A stretch of DNA of 64,000 nucleotides, from the NCBI GenBank assembly GCA_025454915.1, contig JALONN010000005.1, positions 62,001-126,000 of the forward strand, given 5' to 3'. Origin of the DNA: Raineya sp. GTDB taxonomy: Bacteria > Bacteroidota > Bacteroidia > Cytophagales > Thermonemataceae. Made by a program: the position numbers and the translations under genes. Below, piece after piece: positions 6,738 to 15,890 of the stretch (position 1 is its first letter; each line of letters begins with the position of its first letter). The notes below the pieces were generated by a model, which saw only the letters and a list, made by a program, of their open reading frames with translations, was not told the DNA's origin and searched no databases.

Positions 6738-9365
6738 CTACATTTCTTCGAAAAAACTTGCTGAAAATGTAAAAGGAGTTTCTCTATATCCATTAGCCTC
6801 ATAATTAGTGTAAAACTTTTTGAATTGATTAATATTTTTTGAGTTGGAGGTATTAATATTATTAATGTATTTTTTGAAGTATGCGAAATCAGGAAATGTT
6901 TTTGTTTCTATAAAACTCCTTTTTATTGTAAATGTTTGTGGATCATCACCTTTAATAATGATATAAGCTAAAAATTTGTCTAGAAATTTTTCAATAAAAT
7001 CTAATAAAAGCTTTCTTATTCTAAAGTTTTGAGTTGAAATTTCTTGTGTTCTTGGGTTTTGATATACTTTGTAAATATCATCACCTAAATTATATAAAGA
7101 CCAAATATGATTATCTTTAAAGCTATCTATACTATCTAAATATTTTTTAAAATAGTTATATCTTATATCCTGATATTCATCCTCTGTAAATAAGTATTCA
7201 TTCTGATGAGCTAATGGTATATTGTCAAATCTAAAATTATGAAGCATATGATTAATTAATGCCATATCAAATGTATAAGGAGGTTCTGCTTTTTCTAATA
7301 TATTTAAAATAAAATTCTTATAAGAATCCTTAGTAAAATAGCTTAAATGCTTATGGTATCTTCTTATCTTTTCATATAAATCTTCTATACTATAGCCACT
7401 TTTTCTGCCCAAATAAAAAATACCAGAAATGATTTTTTCAAAATCTTCTTTACTATCAAAATCTTCTATAATTCTAAAACGTTCACTTAATTCTGGATAA
7501 GATACTTTTTTTAGCCATTGATCAATTTTTTTACAAAAAGTATCTATATTTTCTTTTTGACGAGCATTGCTAAACTCTGCTTCTGACAAATTAGAGTCCA
7601 ACAATCTATAAAAAGAATATCTTTCAAAACTGGAAGGATTGATTATAGATAATAAATCAGGTTCATGATGAAAACCATCTGATGCAGGAATAATTAAATA
7701 TAATAAAGATATAATTTTTTCTATATCATTTGTATTGATATTTAATATTGGTACATTTTTTTCTATAAAAACCTTAATTTCTAAATCTTTATCAAGATTG
7801 TTGTCTTCATAAATCCAATCATAATAATTTCTGTTTAAATCATCATTAAAGTTTATTTTTAAAAATTTACTTTTATTTTTAAATAAAAATTTGTATATAT
7901 CTGGATACTTGCATTTTAAAAATTCAATATAGAATAAATCTTTGAAAATAGTTTCTTCTTTGAGTAAGTGATACATTATTAAAAAGGAATTAGTAAATCT
8001 TTTGACATCTCGTAAATTGCTTAGAATATCTAACTCAAATACTGAATGTAAATGTTCATCACTTTTAGGATCTATAAACTTTTTATGATTTGCTAATAAA
8101 TGTGGACTAAGCACTTCATGAACTTCACCTAAAATACGCTCTTTCTCAAAATTTGGTAATGGTATCTCAAATTGAAAAATTTTCTCTAAATAGTTTTCAG
8201 AGGCATAAGTATTAATTTTTTTAATAGCAGATAGTAAATAATTTCTATCATATGCTACAATAAAAGTAGTGTTTGCAAAATTAGCACTATTGCGAATAAG
8301 CTTCATCACTTGAATAATCTCATCTTCATGAAGCCTGTCCACATCATCGATGAAAATAATAATTCTTTTATTTATATTTTTAATAATAAAGTTGATTTTC
8401 TCGAATTCAGAGGCTACACTTTCTCTCTGTGAAATAAATTTGAGTAATGGGCTTAAAATTTTGTTTAAATTGTTATCACCTACTCCAGATAAAATATCTG
8501 AATAGTCTTTAAGAGCAGAAGATACATTAAAATGGTATTTGGAAAGCTCTTCACTTAAAGCATTAAAGAAGTCTTTAATAATACTTTTAGAATCTTGGTT
8601 TATCCAAGGATTAAATTTGATAATAATGCTTTCCTTATCTAAGTGGCGTTCAATTAAATTTAAGAAAGATGTTTTACCACTTCCCCATTCTCCCAAAATA
8701 CCTATTGCTAAAGATGACTTTGATAATTGTGTGTTACTTATTTTTTTAGCTATTTCGTCAGCAAATTTTTCTCTTCCTAATGTGTCATCCTCTGTTTCTT
8801 CTAAGGATCTATCTAAGTGAAAACCAGAATATATATCAGGAGTCAATTGAGTTTTGAATAAAGCAATAAAACATGAGTAAGTTTTAATAATCGTTCTTCT
8901 TGTATAAGAAATTATGTATGGAAAAGGCAATAAAATGATAATATCTAAATATTTAAACTGTGGATATACTTCAAAATCAACAAATAACCAACGTTTCTCT
9001 ATAAATCTGTAATAAAGATATACAATTATAATTAAAAAGAAAGTAATAAAATCAGAGAGTCGAATACGTCTTTTAAGGGAAAAGATGCCATAGAGGAATA
9101 TTCCAATAAAAATGCAAATATCAATAAACTTCTCAGATTGTATTTTACTAAGAATAGGAGTGATTATTAATTCTAATAAATCTTCAAGAGGCTCTTTGAA
9201 TGGTAAAATAATAAGAGAGATTAAAAATATAAATTTTAAGTCAAAAGCTATTTTTTTTGTATCATCCCAAAGCTTAGTAATTAGAGATTTGAAGGAAAAA
9301 ACTTCCCACTTCATTTTAATATTGTCCTTAAATATGTTTAATTTATTTTGGGTAGAGTCTGCCAT
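6738..9365 (-). CDS. KAP-family P-loop NTPase with N-terminal membrane helices
   Basis: 875 residues. About four hydrophobic helices lie within residues ~40-165, placing the ATPase at the membrane. The KAP ATPase core follows: Walker A GEWGSGKTS (225-233), the KAP hallmark FNPW (251-254), and Walker B IIIFIDDVDRL (~335-345) with an adjacent RxHEDEI-like region. The C-terminal ~450 residues are helical and unrecognised. KAP NTPases are sporadically distributed, often on mobile or defence-type loci. Some are linked to phage exclusion, but most have no known role. The gene stands alone, is preceded by the 182-bp element at 9390-9571, and is followed by repeats. AT content and Lys/Asn/Ile use are higher than in neighbouring housekeeping genes, consistent with acquired DNA. 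Confidence 0.85.
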   Translation of the reverse strand: MADSTQNKLNIFKDNIKMKWEVFSFKSLITKLWDDTKKIAFDLKFIFLISLIILPFKEPLEDLLELIITPILSKIQSEKFIDICIFIGIFLYGIFSLKRRIRLSDFITFFLIIIVYLYYRFIEKRWLFVDFEVYPQFKYLDIIILLPFPYIISYTRRTIIKTYSCFIALFKTQLTPDIYSGFHLDRSLEETEDDTLGREKFADEIAKKISNTQLSKSSLAIGILGEWGSGKTSFLNLIERHLDKESIIIKFNPWINQDSKSIIKDFFNALSEELSKYHFNVSSALKDYSDILSGVGDNNLNKILSPLLKFISQRESVASEFEKINFIIKNINKRIIIFIDDVDRLHEDEIIQVMKLIRNSANFANTTFIVAYDRNYLLSAIKKINTYASENYLEKIFQFEIPLPNFEKERILGEVHEVLSPHLLANHKKFIDPKSDEHLHSVFELDILSNLRDVKRFTNSFLIMYHLLKEETIFKDLFYIEFLKCKYPDIYKFLFKNKSKFLKINFNDDLNRNYYDWIYEDNNLDKDLEIKVFIEKNVPILNINTNDIEKIISLLYLIIPASDGFHHEPDLLSIINPSSFERYSFYRLLDSNLSEAEFSNARQKENIDTFCKKIDQWLKKVSYPELSERFRIIEDFDSKEDFEKIISGIFYLGRKSGYSIEDLYEKIRRYHKHLSYFTKDSYKNFILNILEKAEPPYTFDMALINHMLHNFRFDNIPLAHQNEYLFTEDEYQDIRYNYFKKYLDSIDSFKDNHIWSLYNLGDDIYKVYQNPRTQEISTQNFRIRKLLLDFIEKFLDKFLAYIIIKGDDPQTFTIKRSFIETKTFPDFAYFKKYINNINTSNSKNINQFKKFYTNYEANGYRETPFTFSASFFEEM

Positions 9366-9389
9366 AAAATATTAATAACTTTTACCTGC

Positions 9390-9571
9390 CCAATCTACAA
9401 AACAAAAAACTCCCACGCATCAGGGAATCCCTGATTTTGCTTTGGTGTAATAAAATAGTTTTTTTTAACTTTTTTAAGAATTAATTTTCTTATTCTAAGG
9501 ATATTATAAAATTGGGTGTTTGGAAAACAAGTGTAATATTTTGAGCTGTTTTTTATAAAACGACAAAACTA
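9390..9571 (-). promoter_or_regulatory. Copy A of the 182-bp conserved island leader/promoter element
   Basis: In gene orientation: TAGTTTTG (9564-9571), 22 nt, AAATATTACAC (9531-9541), 80 nt, TTACAC (9445-9450), 9 nt, the palindrome ATCAGGGATTCCCTGAT (9419-9435), then GCGTGGGAGTTTTTT, and AGATTGG (9390-9396). The KAP start codon is 24 bp further on. Copies B (31476-31657) and C (52878-53059) have exactly the same length and box spacing. No other function is seen in this intergenic stretch. Confidence 0.75.
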
Positions 9572-9674
9572 AATGTTGTAACAAGTAATATTTTCAGATT
9601 TGCACAATGAAATAAAGCGAAAATCGTTGTGGGTCAAGATTGCAAAACCATTTTTTTATTTAGAGAAAAATAGC

Positions 9675-9682
9675 TACCTTGC
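9675..9682 (+). promoter_or_regulatory. Likely -7 element of the adenosyltransferase gene
   Basis: TACCTTGC is a near match to TAnnTTTG, 25 bp before the GTG at 9708. It favours the internal GTG start over upstream ATG codons, because those would precede the transcription start. Confidence 0.45.
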
Positions 9683-9707
9683 GACTTCAAAAAACAAAAC
9701 TTTATCT

Positions 9708-10262
9708 GTGAAAATTTATACAAAAACAGGCGATAAAGGTCAGACTTCACTTGTAAGTGGGAAGCGTGTAGATAAATTTCATCTACGCATAGAAAGTTAT
9801 GGGACTGTGGACGAACTAAACTCATATGTGGGTTTGTTAAGAGACCAAGAAGTCAATGAAGTAAGAAAAGATACACTCAAAGAAATACAAGACAGATTGT
9901 TTACGATAGGCTCATTACTTGCCTCAGAACCAGACAATCAGAAGAAAAAAGTTCCAGATTTGCTCGATACAGATGTAGAGTTTTTGGAAAAAGAAATAGA
10001 TAAAATGGACGAAGTATTGCCAGCCATGCGTTTCTTTATTTTACCTGGGGGGCATCCTGCTATTTCTTTTGGACATGTGGCTCGTACGGTTTGCCGAAGA
10101 GCCGAAAGACTTGTACTTAAGCTGTCTCAGCAAGAAGAAATTGTAGCAGGGGAGCTGATAGCACGCTATCTCAACAGGCTTTCAGACTATTTGTTCGTGT
10201 TGTGTAGAAAAATGCATCAAGAACTTAATATTGATGAAATCCCTTGGAAACCAAGAATTTAA
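9708..10262 (+). CDS. Cob(I)yrinic acid a,c-diamide (ATP:cobalamin) adenosyltransferase, PduO type
   Basis: 184 residues from GTG. Family motifs are VKIYTKTGDKGQTSL at the N-terminus (ATP-binding), ESYGTVDELNSYVG, and RTVCRRAERLV with LNRLSDYLFVLCR near the C-terminus. The enzyme adenosylates cobalamin to coenzyme B12, for example for methylmalonyl-CoA mutase. The frame extends 36 codons further upstream. I prefer the GTG because it begins exactly at the conserved VKIYTKTGDKG and sits just after a promoter-like TACCTTGC. It is followed ~80 bp later by ilvE. Confidence 0.88.
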   Translation: MKIYTKTGDKGQTSLVSGKRVDKFHLRIESYGTVDELNSYVGLLRDQEVNEVRKDTLKEIQDRLFTIGSLLASEPDNQKKKVPDLLDTDVEFLEKEIDKMDEVLPAMRFFILPGGHPAISFGHVARTVCRRAERLVLKLSQQEEIVAGELIARYLNRLSDYLFVLCRKMHQELNIDEIPWKPRI

Positions 10263-10341
10263 TTAAACTGGAGGTTCAACATAAACAAACACACCTAAAC
10301 AAAACCTCCTTATCTAATAACTCTTTAAACCATACACAAAG

Positions 10342-11406
10342 ATGATTGATACTTTCTTAATCGAAGTCGAAACAACTAAACAATCTCGTTTAGAGACAGT
10401 TGATTTCAACGACTTGGGCTTTGGTAGAATTTTTTCAGACCACATGCTGGTTGCTGATTATAAAGACGGACAGTGGGTTAGTTGTAAGATTATGCCCTAT
10501 GGCGATTTGCAAATGAGCCCTGCTTTGGCAGCATTGCATTACGGACAGAGCATCTTTGAGGGTTTGAAGGCTCAATACACCGAAGATGGTGATATCTCAA
10601 TTTTCAGACCTTGGGAAAACCACAAAAGAATGGTATTCTCCGCTGAAAGAATGTGTATGCCTGCTATTCCCGAAGAAATTTTTATTGGAGGGATGAAGCA
10701 ACTCATTGAATTAGATAAAAACTGGATACCCAAACAAGCAGGTTCTAGTTTGTACATCAGACCTTTCATGTTTGCCTCAGAACCATTTTTGGGTGTAAGA
10801 CCTTCTCAGGAATATAAATTTATTATTTTTACAGGTCCTGTGGGTAATTATTATTCAGAGCCAGTAAAACTAAATATCCAGACACATTACTCTCGTGTTG
10901 CTCAGGGTGGTATTGGTTGTGCTAAAACAGCTGGTAACTATGCAGCATCGTTGTATCCTGCTGTTCAAGGACAGAAAAATGGCTACCACCAACAACTCTG
11001 GACAAACAGTGAAACCCACGAATACATCGAAGAAGTAGGTACCATGAACATCATGATTAGAATGGGTAATAAAATTATCACGCCTACACTCGGCGATACC
11101 ATTTTAAGAGGTGTAACTCGTGATAGTGTACTGACACTTGCTAAAGAATGGGGTTACGATGTAGAAGAACGTAAAGTGAAAGTAGCTGAACTGGTAGAAG
11201 GTTTGAGAAATAATACAGTTGACGAAGTATTTGGTCTAGGAACAGCAGCAGTAGTGGCTCACGTAAAAACAATTCACCACGATGATACTGAGTATCAGCT
11301 TCCTGCATTGGAAAAAAGAGAGTTTGCCAATAAGGTGTTAGATACACTTACCAAACTCAAATACGGACAAATTGAAGATAAATACAATTGGTTGATGAGA
11401 ATATAA
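10342..11406 (+). CDS. ilvE: Branched-chain amino acid aminotransferase
   Basis: 354 residues, class IV PLP aminotransferase. The PLP lysine is K195 in GGIGCAKTAGNYAAS. Other family motifs are LHYGQSIFEGLKA, YIRPFMFASEP, EEVGTMNIMI and GDTILRGVTRDS. It transfers the amino group between glutamate and the branched-chain 2-oxo acids as the last step of Leu/Ile/Val synthesis. It has its own terminator at 11426-11469. No other ilv or leu genes are nearby. Confidence 0.93.
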   Translation: MIDTFLIEVETTKQSRLETVDFNDLGFGRIFSDHMLVADYKDGQWVSCKIMPYGDLQMSPALAALHYGQSIFEGLKAQYTEDGDISIFRPWENHKRMVFSAERMCMPAIPEEIFIGGMKQLIELDKNWIPKQAGSSLYIRPFMFASEPFLGVRPSQEYKFIIFTGPVGNYYSEPVKLNIQTHYSRVAQGGIGCAKTAGNYAASLYPAVQGQKNGYHQQLWTNSETHEYIEEVGTMNIMIRMGNKIITPTLGDTILRGVTRDSVLTLAKEWGYDVEERKVKVAELVEGLRNNTVDEVFGLGTAAVVAHVKTIHHDDTEYQLPALEKREFANKVLDTLTKLKYGQIEDKYNWLMRI

Positions 11407-11425
11407 TTTAAACATAAAACACGAT

Positions 11426-11469
11426 AAAAAGATGTAAAGACTTTATAAAAAGGACTTTACATCTTTTTT
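11426..11469 (+). terminator. Intrinsic terminator of ilvE
   Basis: AAAAAGATGTAAAG (11426-11439) pairs with CTTTACATCTTTTTT (from 11455) around a 15-nt loop. Confidence 0.85.
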
Positions 11470-11470
11470 G

Positions 11471-11500
11471 TTGGAGGATAACGAAGTTTTAGTAAATTTG
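11471..11500 (+). promoter_or_regulatory. Promoter of the 11.5-12.6 kb lipoprotein/DUF983 operon
   Basis: TTG (11471-11473), a 19-nt spacer, TAAATTTG (11493-11500). This is an exact Bacteroidota promoter match, 22 bp before the ATG at 11522. Confidence 0.75.
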
Positions 11501-11521
11501 TAATCACTTAATCTCAAAATT

Positions 11522-11989
11522 ATGCAAAAGTATATTGTATTAGCTTTGTTTTTATTTTTAGTGTCTTCTTGTGAACTTTTACAAGGCAAAAAAGGGTTAA
11601 TTCAGAAGAAGTGGCAAATAGAAAATGCTGAAATCCCAGGTGGGGAAATTGCAGGAAGTTTTTTAAAAGAATTAATACCTGGAGCATCACTATTAGACAA
11701 AATAGGTGCTTTTGATGTAGCCAAAGGTTTTGTTCTGAAAGAAGCTCAGGATAAACTTCTGAAAGCCAATTTTGATTTTCAAAAAGATGGAACACTTAAA
11801 TTTTCGATAGCAGGGCAAAGTATGGATGCTGCCAAATGGCGTTATGATAGTGATAAAAATCAGTTGATTTTAAATATTAAAGATGTAGATTTACCCCTGA
11901 ATATCGAAAAAATAGAAAAAGAACAAATGATACTAGTCTATGAGTTTAAAGGGCAACGTATGAAACTGCAATTTAAACCCATGCTATAA
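11522..11989 (+). CDS. Small lipoprotein with lipocalin-like layout
   Basis: 155 residues. The signal peptide with lipobox (FLFLVSSC, Cys ~17) marks it as a lipoprotein. The mature part has alternating strands ending in KEQMILVYEF..MKLQFKPML, with a pattern such as FDFQKDGTLKFS and AAKWRYDSDKNQLIL. These resemble the lipocalin-like/DUF4923-type proteins of Bacteroidota. The function is unknown. It is probably co-transcribed with the two small membrane genes that follow (19-bp gap). Confidence 0.65.
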   Translation: MQKYIVLALFLFLVSSCELLQGKKGLIQKKWQIENAEIPGGEIAGSFLKELIPGASLLDKIGAFDVAKGFVLKEAQDKLLKANFDFQKDGTLKFSIAGQSMDAAKWRYDSDKNQLILNIKDVDLPLNIEKIEKEQMILVYEFKGQRMKLQFKPML

Positions 11990-12008
11990 AATAATAAAAA
12001 GCATTTTT

Positions 12009-12248
12009 ATGAAAAAATGGATTATTCTGGCTTTGATGGTTTTACCCAATTTTATACAAGCTCAATGTGTAATGTGTAAGTCTGTATCAGAAAGTTCTGG
12101 GCAGGGTGGGGGAATCAATAGTGCAATTTTATATATGGCTTTTTTTCCTTATTTGTTACTTTCTGTTTTAGGCTATATTTGGTACAAAAACTATAAGAAA
12201 AACAAAGATGCAAAAAAGAACAAAACTGCAAGCCATCGTAGCATGTAA
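12009..12248 (+). CDS. Small membrane protein with N-terminal CxxC
   Basis: 79 residues. A signal-like N-terminus ending QAQ is followed at once by CVMCK, then a Gly/Ser linker, one membrane helix (~40-60) and a Lys-rich cytoplasmic tail. This signal peptide, CVMCK and TM arrangement recurs in small Bacteroidota proteins with no known function. The 3' end overlaps the DUF983 gene by 41 bp, implying coupled translation. The CxxC could bind metal or form a disulfide. Confidence 0.6.
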   Translation: MKKWIILALMVLPNFIQAQCVMCKSVSESSGQGGGINSAILYMAFFPYLLLSVLGYIWYKNYKKNKDAKKNKTASHRSM

Positions 12249-12591
12249 ATGCCCACAGTGCAGACAAGGAGATTTGTTTGAAAAAGGGTTTGGGTTTCCC
12301 AAAGCCAAAGAAAAATGTCCTGTTTGTAATATCAGATACGAAAAAGAACCTGATTTTTTTCAGGGGGCTATGTACGTAGGATATGCCTTTTCAGTTGCTT
12401 TATTTATTGTGGTAGGTTTTACAACCTTTTACTTATTCAACGATCCTGAACCTTGGGTATATGCAGCAATTATTATACCTTTGGTATTAATTCTTTCACC
12501 TTTAAACTTGCGTTACTCTAAATCTATGTTTATTCATATATTTGGTGATTTTGAATATAAACCTGAAAGTATTGCTCATAAAAAAGGCTAA
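12208..12591 (+). CDS. DUF983 zinc-ribbon membrane protein
   Basis: 127 residues. The N-terminal zinc ribbon has CKCPQCRQG and CPVCNIRYEKEPDFFQGAMYVGY, which is the DUF983 signature, followed by two membrane helices (~60-82 and 88-106). DUF983 proteins are found in many proteobacteria and Bacteroidota, frequently near respiratory genes. Their role is unknown. It begins within the preceding small membrane gene. Confidence 0.85.
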   Translation: MQKRTKLQAIVACKCPQCRQGDLFEKGFGFPKAKEKCPVCNIRYEKEPDFFQGAMYVGYAFSVALFIVVGFTTFYLFNDPEPWVYAAIIIPLVLILSPLNLRYSKSMFIHIFGDFEYKPESIAHKKG

Positions 12592-12611
12592 ACATAATGT
12601 TTAGCCTTTTT
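12581..12611. terminator. Bidirectional terminator between DUF983 and vWA genes
   Basis: AAAAAGGCTAAACAT / GTTTAGCCTTTTT with a 3-nt loop. A-tract and T-tract flank both sides, serving both convergent genes. Confidence 0.85.
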
Positions 12612-12622
12612 ATTTAATAGTT

Positions 12623-13210
12623 TTAGTCTTTAAAAGCTTTATCAAAAACTTGTGTCAGTGAATAATCTTCCATTTCTTCAAGTGTGATGGTATCCACAAT
12701 ATCAAGAGCAGCACCAGCTTTGGTTAAATCATCATCAAGCGTTTTCAAAAACTCTGAAGCGGCAGGGTCTGTACCTACCTGTATAAAAGAAATAGCAAGT
12801 TCTGAACGGTCTTTGATTTTATGTGACATTCTAGCAATAGACTGAGATACACTTTCTCTGTTATCAGGTTCACCATCTGTAACTACCAATACCAGTTCAG
12901 GTACATTGGTACCACTAGCTTTTCTTTTAGAAATAAACTCGAATGCATCTTCAAGTACATCTCCTAATTCTGTTCCTCCTCCAGGCTCATTTTCTTCATA
13001 AATTTCTGTTACTTTTGGAGCTGTTACTTTTTCGTAACGTTTAAATCTACCTGCAAACATATATAAAGTAATTCCTTCAGCATCTTTTTGTTCAGCTTTG
13101 TAAGCCAAAGCTGTGATGGCTTCTTTACAAGCTTCCCAACGAGAACGTCCATTTTTTTGGTCTCTAATTGTCATTGAGCCACTTTTATCCAAAATCAGTG
13201 TACACTTCAT
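12623..13210 (-). CDS. von Willebrand factor type A domain protein
   Basis: 195 residues consisting only of a vWA domain. The MIDAS metal site is complete: DKSGSM (residues 8-13), the Thr in GGGTELG (~79) and the Asp in VTDGEPD (~108). There is no signal peptide or membrane helix, so the protein is probably cytoplasmic. It resembles the stand-alone vWA proteins that act with MoxR/TerY-type partners, but no such partner is adjacent. It reads in the same direction as the upstream barrel gene, 84 bp away. Confidence 0.85.
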   Translation of the reverse strand: MKCTLILDKSGSMTIRDQKNGRSRWEACKEAITALAYKAEQKDAEGITLYMFAGRFKRYEKVTAPKVTEIYEENEPGGGTELGDVLEDAFEFISKRKASGTNVPELVLVVTDGEPDNRESVSQSIARMSHKIKDRSELAISFIQVGTDPAASEFLKTLDDDLTKAGAALDIVDTITLEEMEDYSLTQVFDKAFKD

Positions 13211-13294
13211 AATTTAGTTATGTATGTTTTAGCAAAATTAAATGCTATTTAAGAGAAAACTATTAAAACCACAAAGAAAATAGGCTTTTTTTTC

Positions 13295-14695
13295 TTAAAA
13301 ACTACTTTCAAAATTAAAGAATAACCCAAATTGATTGAGTTTGTTGTAAGTTACATCTATTTGAAAAACACTATTATAATAACTGACAAAATCAACACCG
13401 ATGCCTGTTCCCCAAAGCATTTGGTTAGCAAGGGGATTTCTTTCCTTAGCAAAAACATAATCAGAAGCATAGCCTGTATCTGCATAAATTTTTGGATAAA
13501 TAGCCAAAGGAACAGTTCGAAATTGTTTTAAAGGTATAAAACGTACATTTTTTATGATATTAACCAGTTGATATTTAAGTGTAGACTTTGCCATAATATA
13601 ATGCTGCCCGTCTACAACATACAACTGAAAACCTCTCACCAAATCATTGCCATACCCCATAGCTGAGGCATTGGAGTAGGGTTGTCCCTGATGGTACAAA
13701 AGCCTGCCACCTAAAGCAAAATTACTGTAAAATTTGGAAGAAAGTGGCTTATGATACTGATAAGCAGCTTTTAATATCCATAAATCTAAATCATCTGACT
13801 TGAAAATTCCATGTTTCTCGAATCGGGTAAATACTCGCTTACCTTTAAGAGGGTAACTGGCAAAATCTCTGTTATCATAAATATATTCATAACCCAGCAT
13901 CCAAAATTGCTGAAATGGGTTGTTTTGTAGATGATAATTAGGGTTTAATGCCCTGATAGTGTCATAAATTCGGTTTTTCATAAACCGAATATCCAAATGT
14001 TGAAAATGATAGAAACCTGTTCGTTTACGAAATCTTATTTCAGCATTGTACCGTTCTTTGAGTAAATTTTCAGACCTTAAAAACATCAGTTTATTATTTT
14101 CTGTCTGAAAAGCTAAATTTTTGTATTGATGGTAGGAAAAATACAAAGTAAGCCCATATTGCTGTTTTTTATCCAAATAAGGAATTTTATAAGAAAGTTT
14201 GAACCTGCCAATAAAACCACCTTGTGCATTAAATTCTAAAGACTCATTACGTCCACGTACATTTTTTAAGACAAGCAACATCCCATAATTGGTTCGTGTG
14301 AGGTCTCTGTTTCTATCGTACCACCACTCATTAAAATTTCTATCGGCAAGTTCGAAAATAGGGGCAGCAAAAAAATAAAACCGTTCTTTGAATAAAATGT
14401 GTAAATCTGAAACCAAAGAGTCTTTTTTTATCCATTTGGGTTCTACAGCAATGAAAAGATTCAGGTTGAAAAGACGATTTTGGATATTTTCTAAAATCTT
14501 ATTTTGGTTTTTTTTAAAAATAGTATCACCTTCTTGTATATCTATTTCTCTGAAAATGATACTGGGACGAGTTCTTTTATTACCTTCTAAAGTGATTTTA
14601 CCAACAACAATAGATTGTGTTGAGTCTTGAGCAATACTCCAAAAACTCCATAGAAAGAAATAAATAAAAATGTAAAAACGTACAGCAACCAACAC
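13295..14695 (-). CDS. Outer-membrane BamA/TamA-like barrel protein with one POTRA
   Basis: 466 residues. The signal peptide ends near SIAQ. A single POTRA-like domain follows (~25-100, GKITLEGNKRTRPSIIFREI and a DTIFKKNQNKI helix). The rest is a ~350-residue 16-strand barrel of the bacterial surface-antigen type, with RGF-like motif VRGFQLYVVDG in the L6 position and the terminal aromatic strand FGLFFNFESSF. It is shorter than true BamA, which has five POTRAs, so it is likely an accessory Omp85 protein. Its substrate is unknown. Confidence 0.8.
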   Translation of the reverse strand: MLVAVRFYIFIYFFLWSFWSIAQDSTQSIVVGKITLEGNKRTRPSIIFREIDIQEGDTIFKKNQNKILENIQNRLFNLNLFIAVEPKWIKKDSLVSDLHILFKERFYFFAAPIFELADRNFNEWWYDRNRDLTRTNYGMLLVLKNVRGRNESLEFNAQGGFIGRFKLSYKIPYLDKKQQYGLTLYFSYHQYKNLAFQTENNKLMFLRSENLLKERYNAEIRFRKRTGFYHFQHLDIRFMKNRIYDTIRALNPNYHLQNNPFQQFWMLGYEYIYDNRDFASYPLKGKRVFTRFEKHGIFKSDDLDLWILKAAYQYHKPLSSKFYSNFALGGRLLYHQGQPYSNASAMGYGNDLVRGFQLYVVDGQHYIMAKSTLKYQLVNIIKNVRFIPLKQFRTVPLAIYPKIYADTGYASDYVFAKERNPLANQMLWGTGIGVDFVSYYNSVFQIDVTYNKLNQFGLFFNFESSF

Positions 14696-14815
14696 AGATA
14701 AGTCTTTTTAACGAAAATACGAAAAAAAACCTTTATAATCTTATGATAAGGGGATTTTTATTTTTTTTTGATAAAATTTTCAAACAATTTGTTTTTTTGT
14801 TTGAAAATTTTAATT

Positions 14816-14823
14816 TACCTTTG
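14816..14823 (+). promoter_or_regulatory. -7 element of the TetR-headed operon
   Basis: TACCTTTG matches TAnnTTTG and lies 19 bp before the ATG at 14843. It is embedded in an AT-rich stretch with an imperfect TTTTCAAACAA/TTGTTTGAAAA dyad (14777-14807) that could be the regulator's operator. Confidence 0.55.
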
Positions 14824-14842
14824 TAACATCAAATTGAGACAA

Positions 14843-15460
14843 ATGGAAGAGCAAAAAATATCTAAAAGTCAACAGAAATTACAAACTATTCTGAAAGCAG
14901 CCAAAGACTGTTTTGCCCGTTATGGTTATGAAAAAACAACATTGGATGACATTGGAAAAATAGCCAGATTGAATAAAGCCTCCTTGTACTATTACTTTAA
15001 AAATAAAGAAGACATTTTTATTCAGGTGGTGCTTTCAGAGGCAAAAGAGTGTATCGAAAAGCTTCAGAAATCAGCCCTTGAAGCTGAAAACATAGAACAG
15101 AAAATTGCCAAATACCTGATAGACAGGATGAGATATTACAGGGATGTACTCAATCTGCACCAGCTTTCTGTGATACTAGTGCAAGAAATACAACCAAAAT
15201 TTGATGAAGTCTATCAGAGTGTTAAAAATGAAGAAATTACTTATTTGGAGAGTATTTTAAAAGATGGGGTACAAGCAAAAGTTTTTCAAAACCATCATAC
15301 CAGACAAATCGCAGAAGTCCTTATTACGATTGCTGATGCTTTAAAACATGAAGCTACATTTCGTTCAAATACACTAGATATTGCATCTATCGATTATTCT
15401 GAGGCTGAAAGTAAAATTGAAATGATTACTAAACTGATTTTGAAAGGCTTAATGGCATAA
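14843..15460 (+). CDS. TetR/AcrR-family transcriptional regulator
   Basis: 205 residues from the ATG at 14843, which directly follows the promoter; the frame is open further upstream. The N-terminal TetR helix-turn-helix is clear: AAKDCFARYGYEKTTLDDIGKIARLNKASLYYYFKNKEDIF in pieces at residues ~20-60. The C-terminal ligand-binding half is helical. It is the first gene of a run of six same-strand genes with gaps of 4 bp (next gene) to ~70 bp, so it probably autoregulates and controls those downstream. The ligand is unknown. Confidence 0.88.
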   Translation: MEEQKISKSQQKLQTILKAAKDCFARYGYEKTTLDDIGKIARLNKASLYYYFKNKEDIFIQVVLSEAKECIEKLQKSALEAENIEQKIAKYLIDRMRYYRDVLNLHQLSVILVQEIQPKFDEVYQSVKNEEITYLESILKDGVQAKVFQNHHTRQIAEVLITIADALKHEATFRSNTLDIASIDYSEAESKIEMITKLILKGLMA

Positions 15461-15464
15461 AGTT

Positions 15465-15890
15465 ATGGCAAGTTATCACACATCTATCGAAATAAATGCT
15501 CCTGTAGAGAAGGTTTGGGCAGAACTGATGAATATCGAGAGTTACCCTGCTTGGAATCCTTTGGTAAAAACAATTCAAGGTGATTTGAAACAAGGAAATG
15601 AAATAAAAATATATATCATACCTCTCAAATCTAATTTTAAAGCAAAACTAACAGTCTTTCAATCCCAAAAAGAAATGACATGGTTGGGAGCTGTAGGAGC
15701 AAAATGGATAGTTTGTGGAGAACATTATTACAGATTAGAAGCTAAAGGCGATAAAACACTTTTGCTACATGGAGAAGAATTTAAAGGGATTTTATCTTAT
15801 CTGATACCTCCATTTATTACAAGCATGATGAAGAAAACTTTTGAAAAACATAATCAGATATTAAAACAACGCATAGAAAATGGAAAATAA
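15465..15890 (+). CDS. SRPBCC (START-like) domain protein
   Basis: 141 residues. The opening pattern IEINAPVEKVWAELMNIESYPAWNPLVKTI is the SRPBCC/polyketide-cyclase-like hallmark (split here: strand, helix, then YPAWNP). The C-terminal long helix (MMKKTFEKHNQILKQRIE) closes the hydrophobic cavity. Such proteins bind lipids or other hydrophobic ligands. It starts 4 bp after the TetR stop and overlaps the next gene by 11 bp, so it belongs to the operon. Confidence 0.8.
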   Translation: MASYHTSIEINAPVEKVWAELMNIESYPAWNPLVKTIQGDLKQGNEIKIYIIPLKSNFKAKLTVFQSQKEMTWLGAVGAKWIVCGEHYYRLEAKGDKTLLLHGEEFKGILSYLIPPFITSMMKKTFEKHNQILKQRIENGK

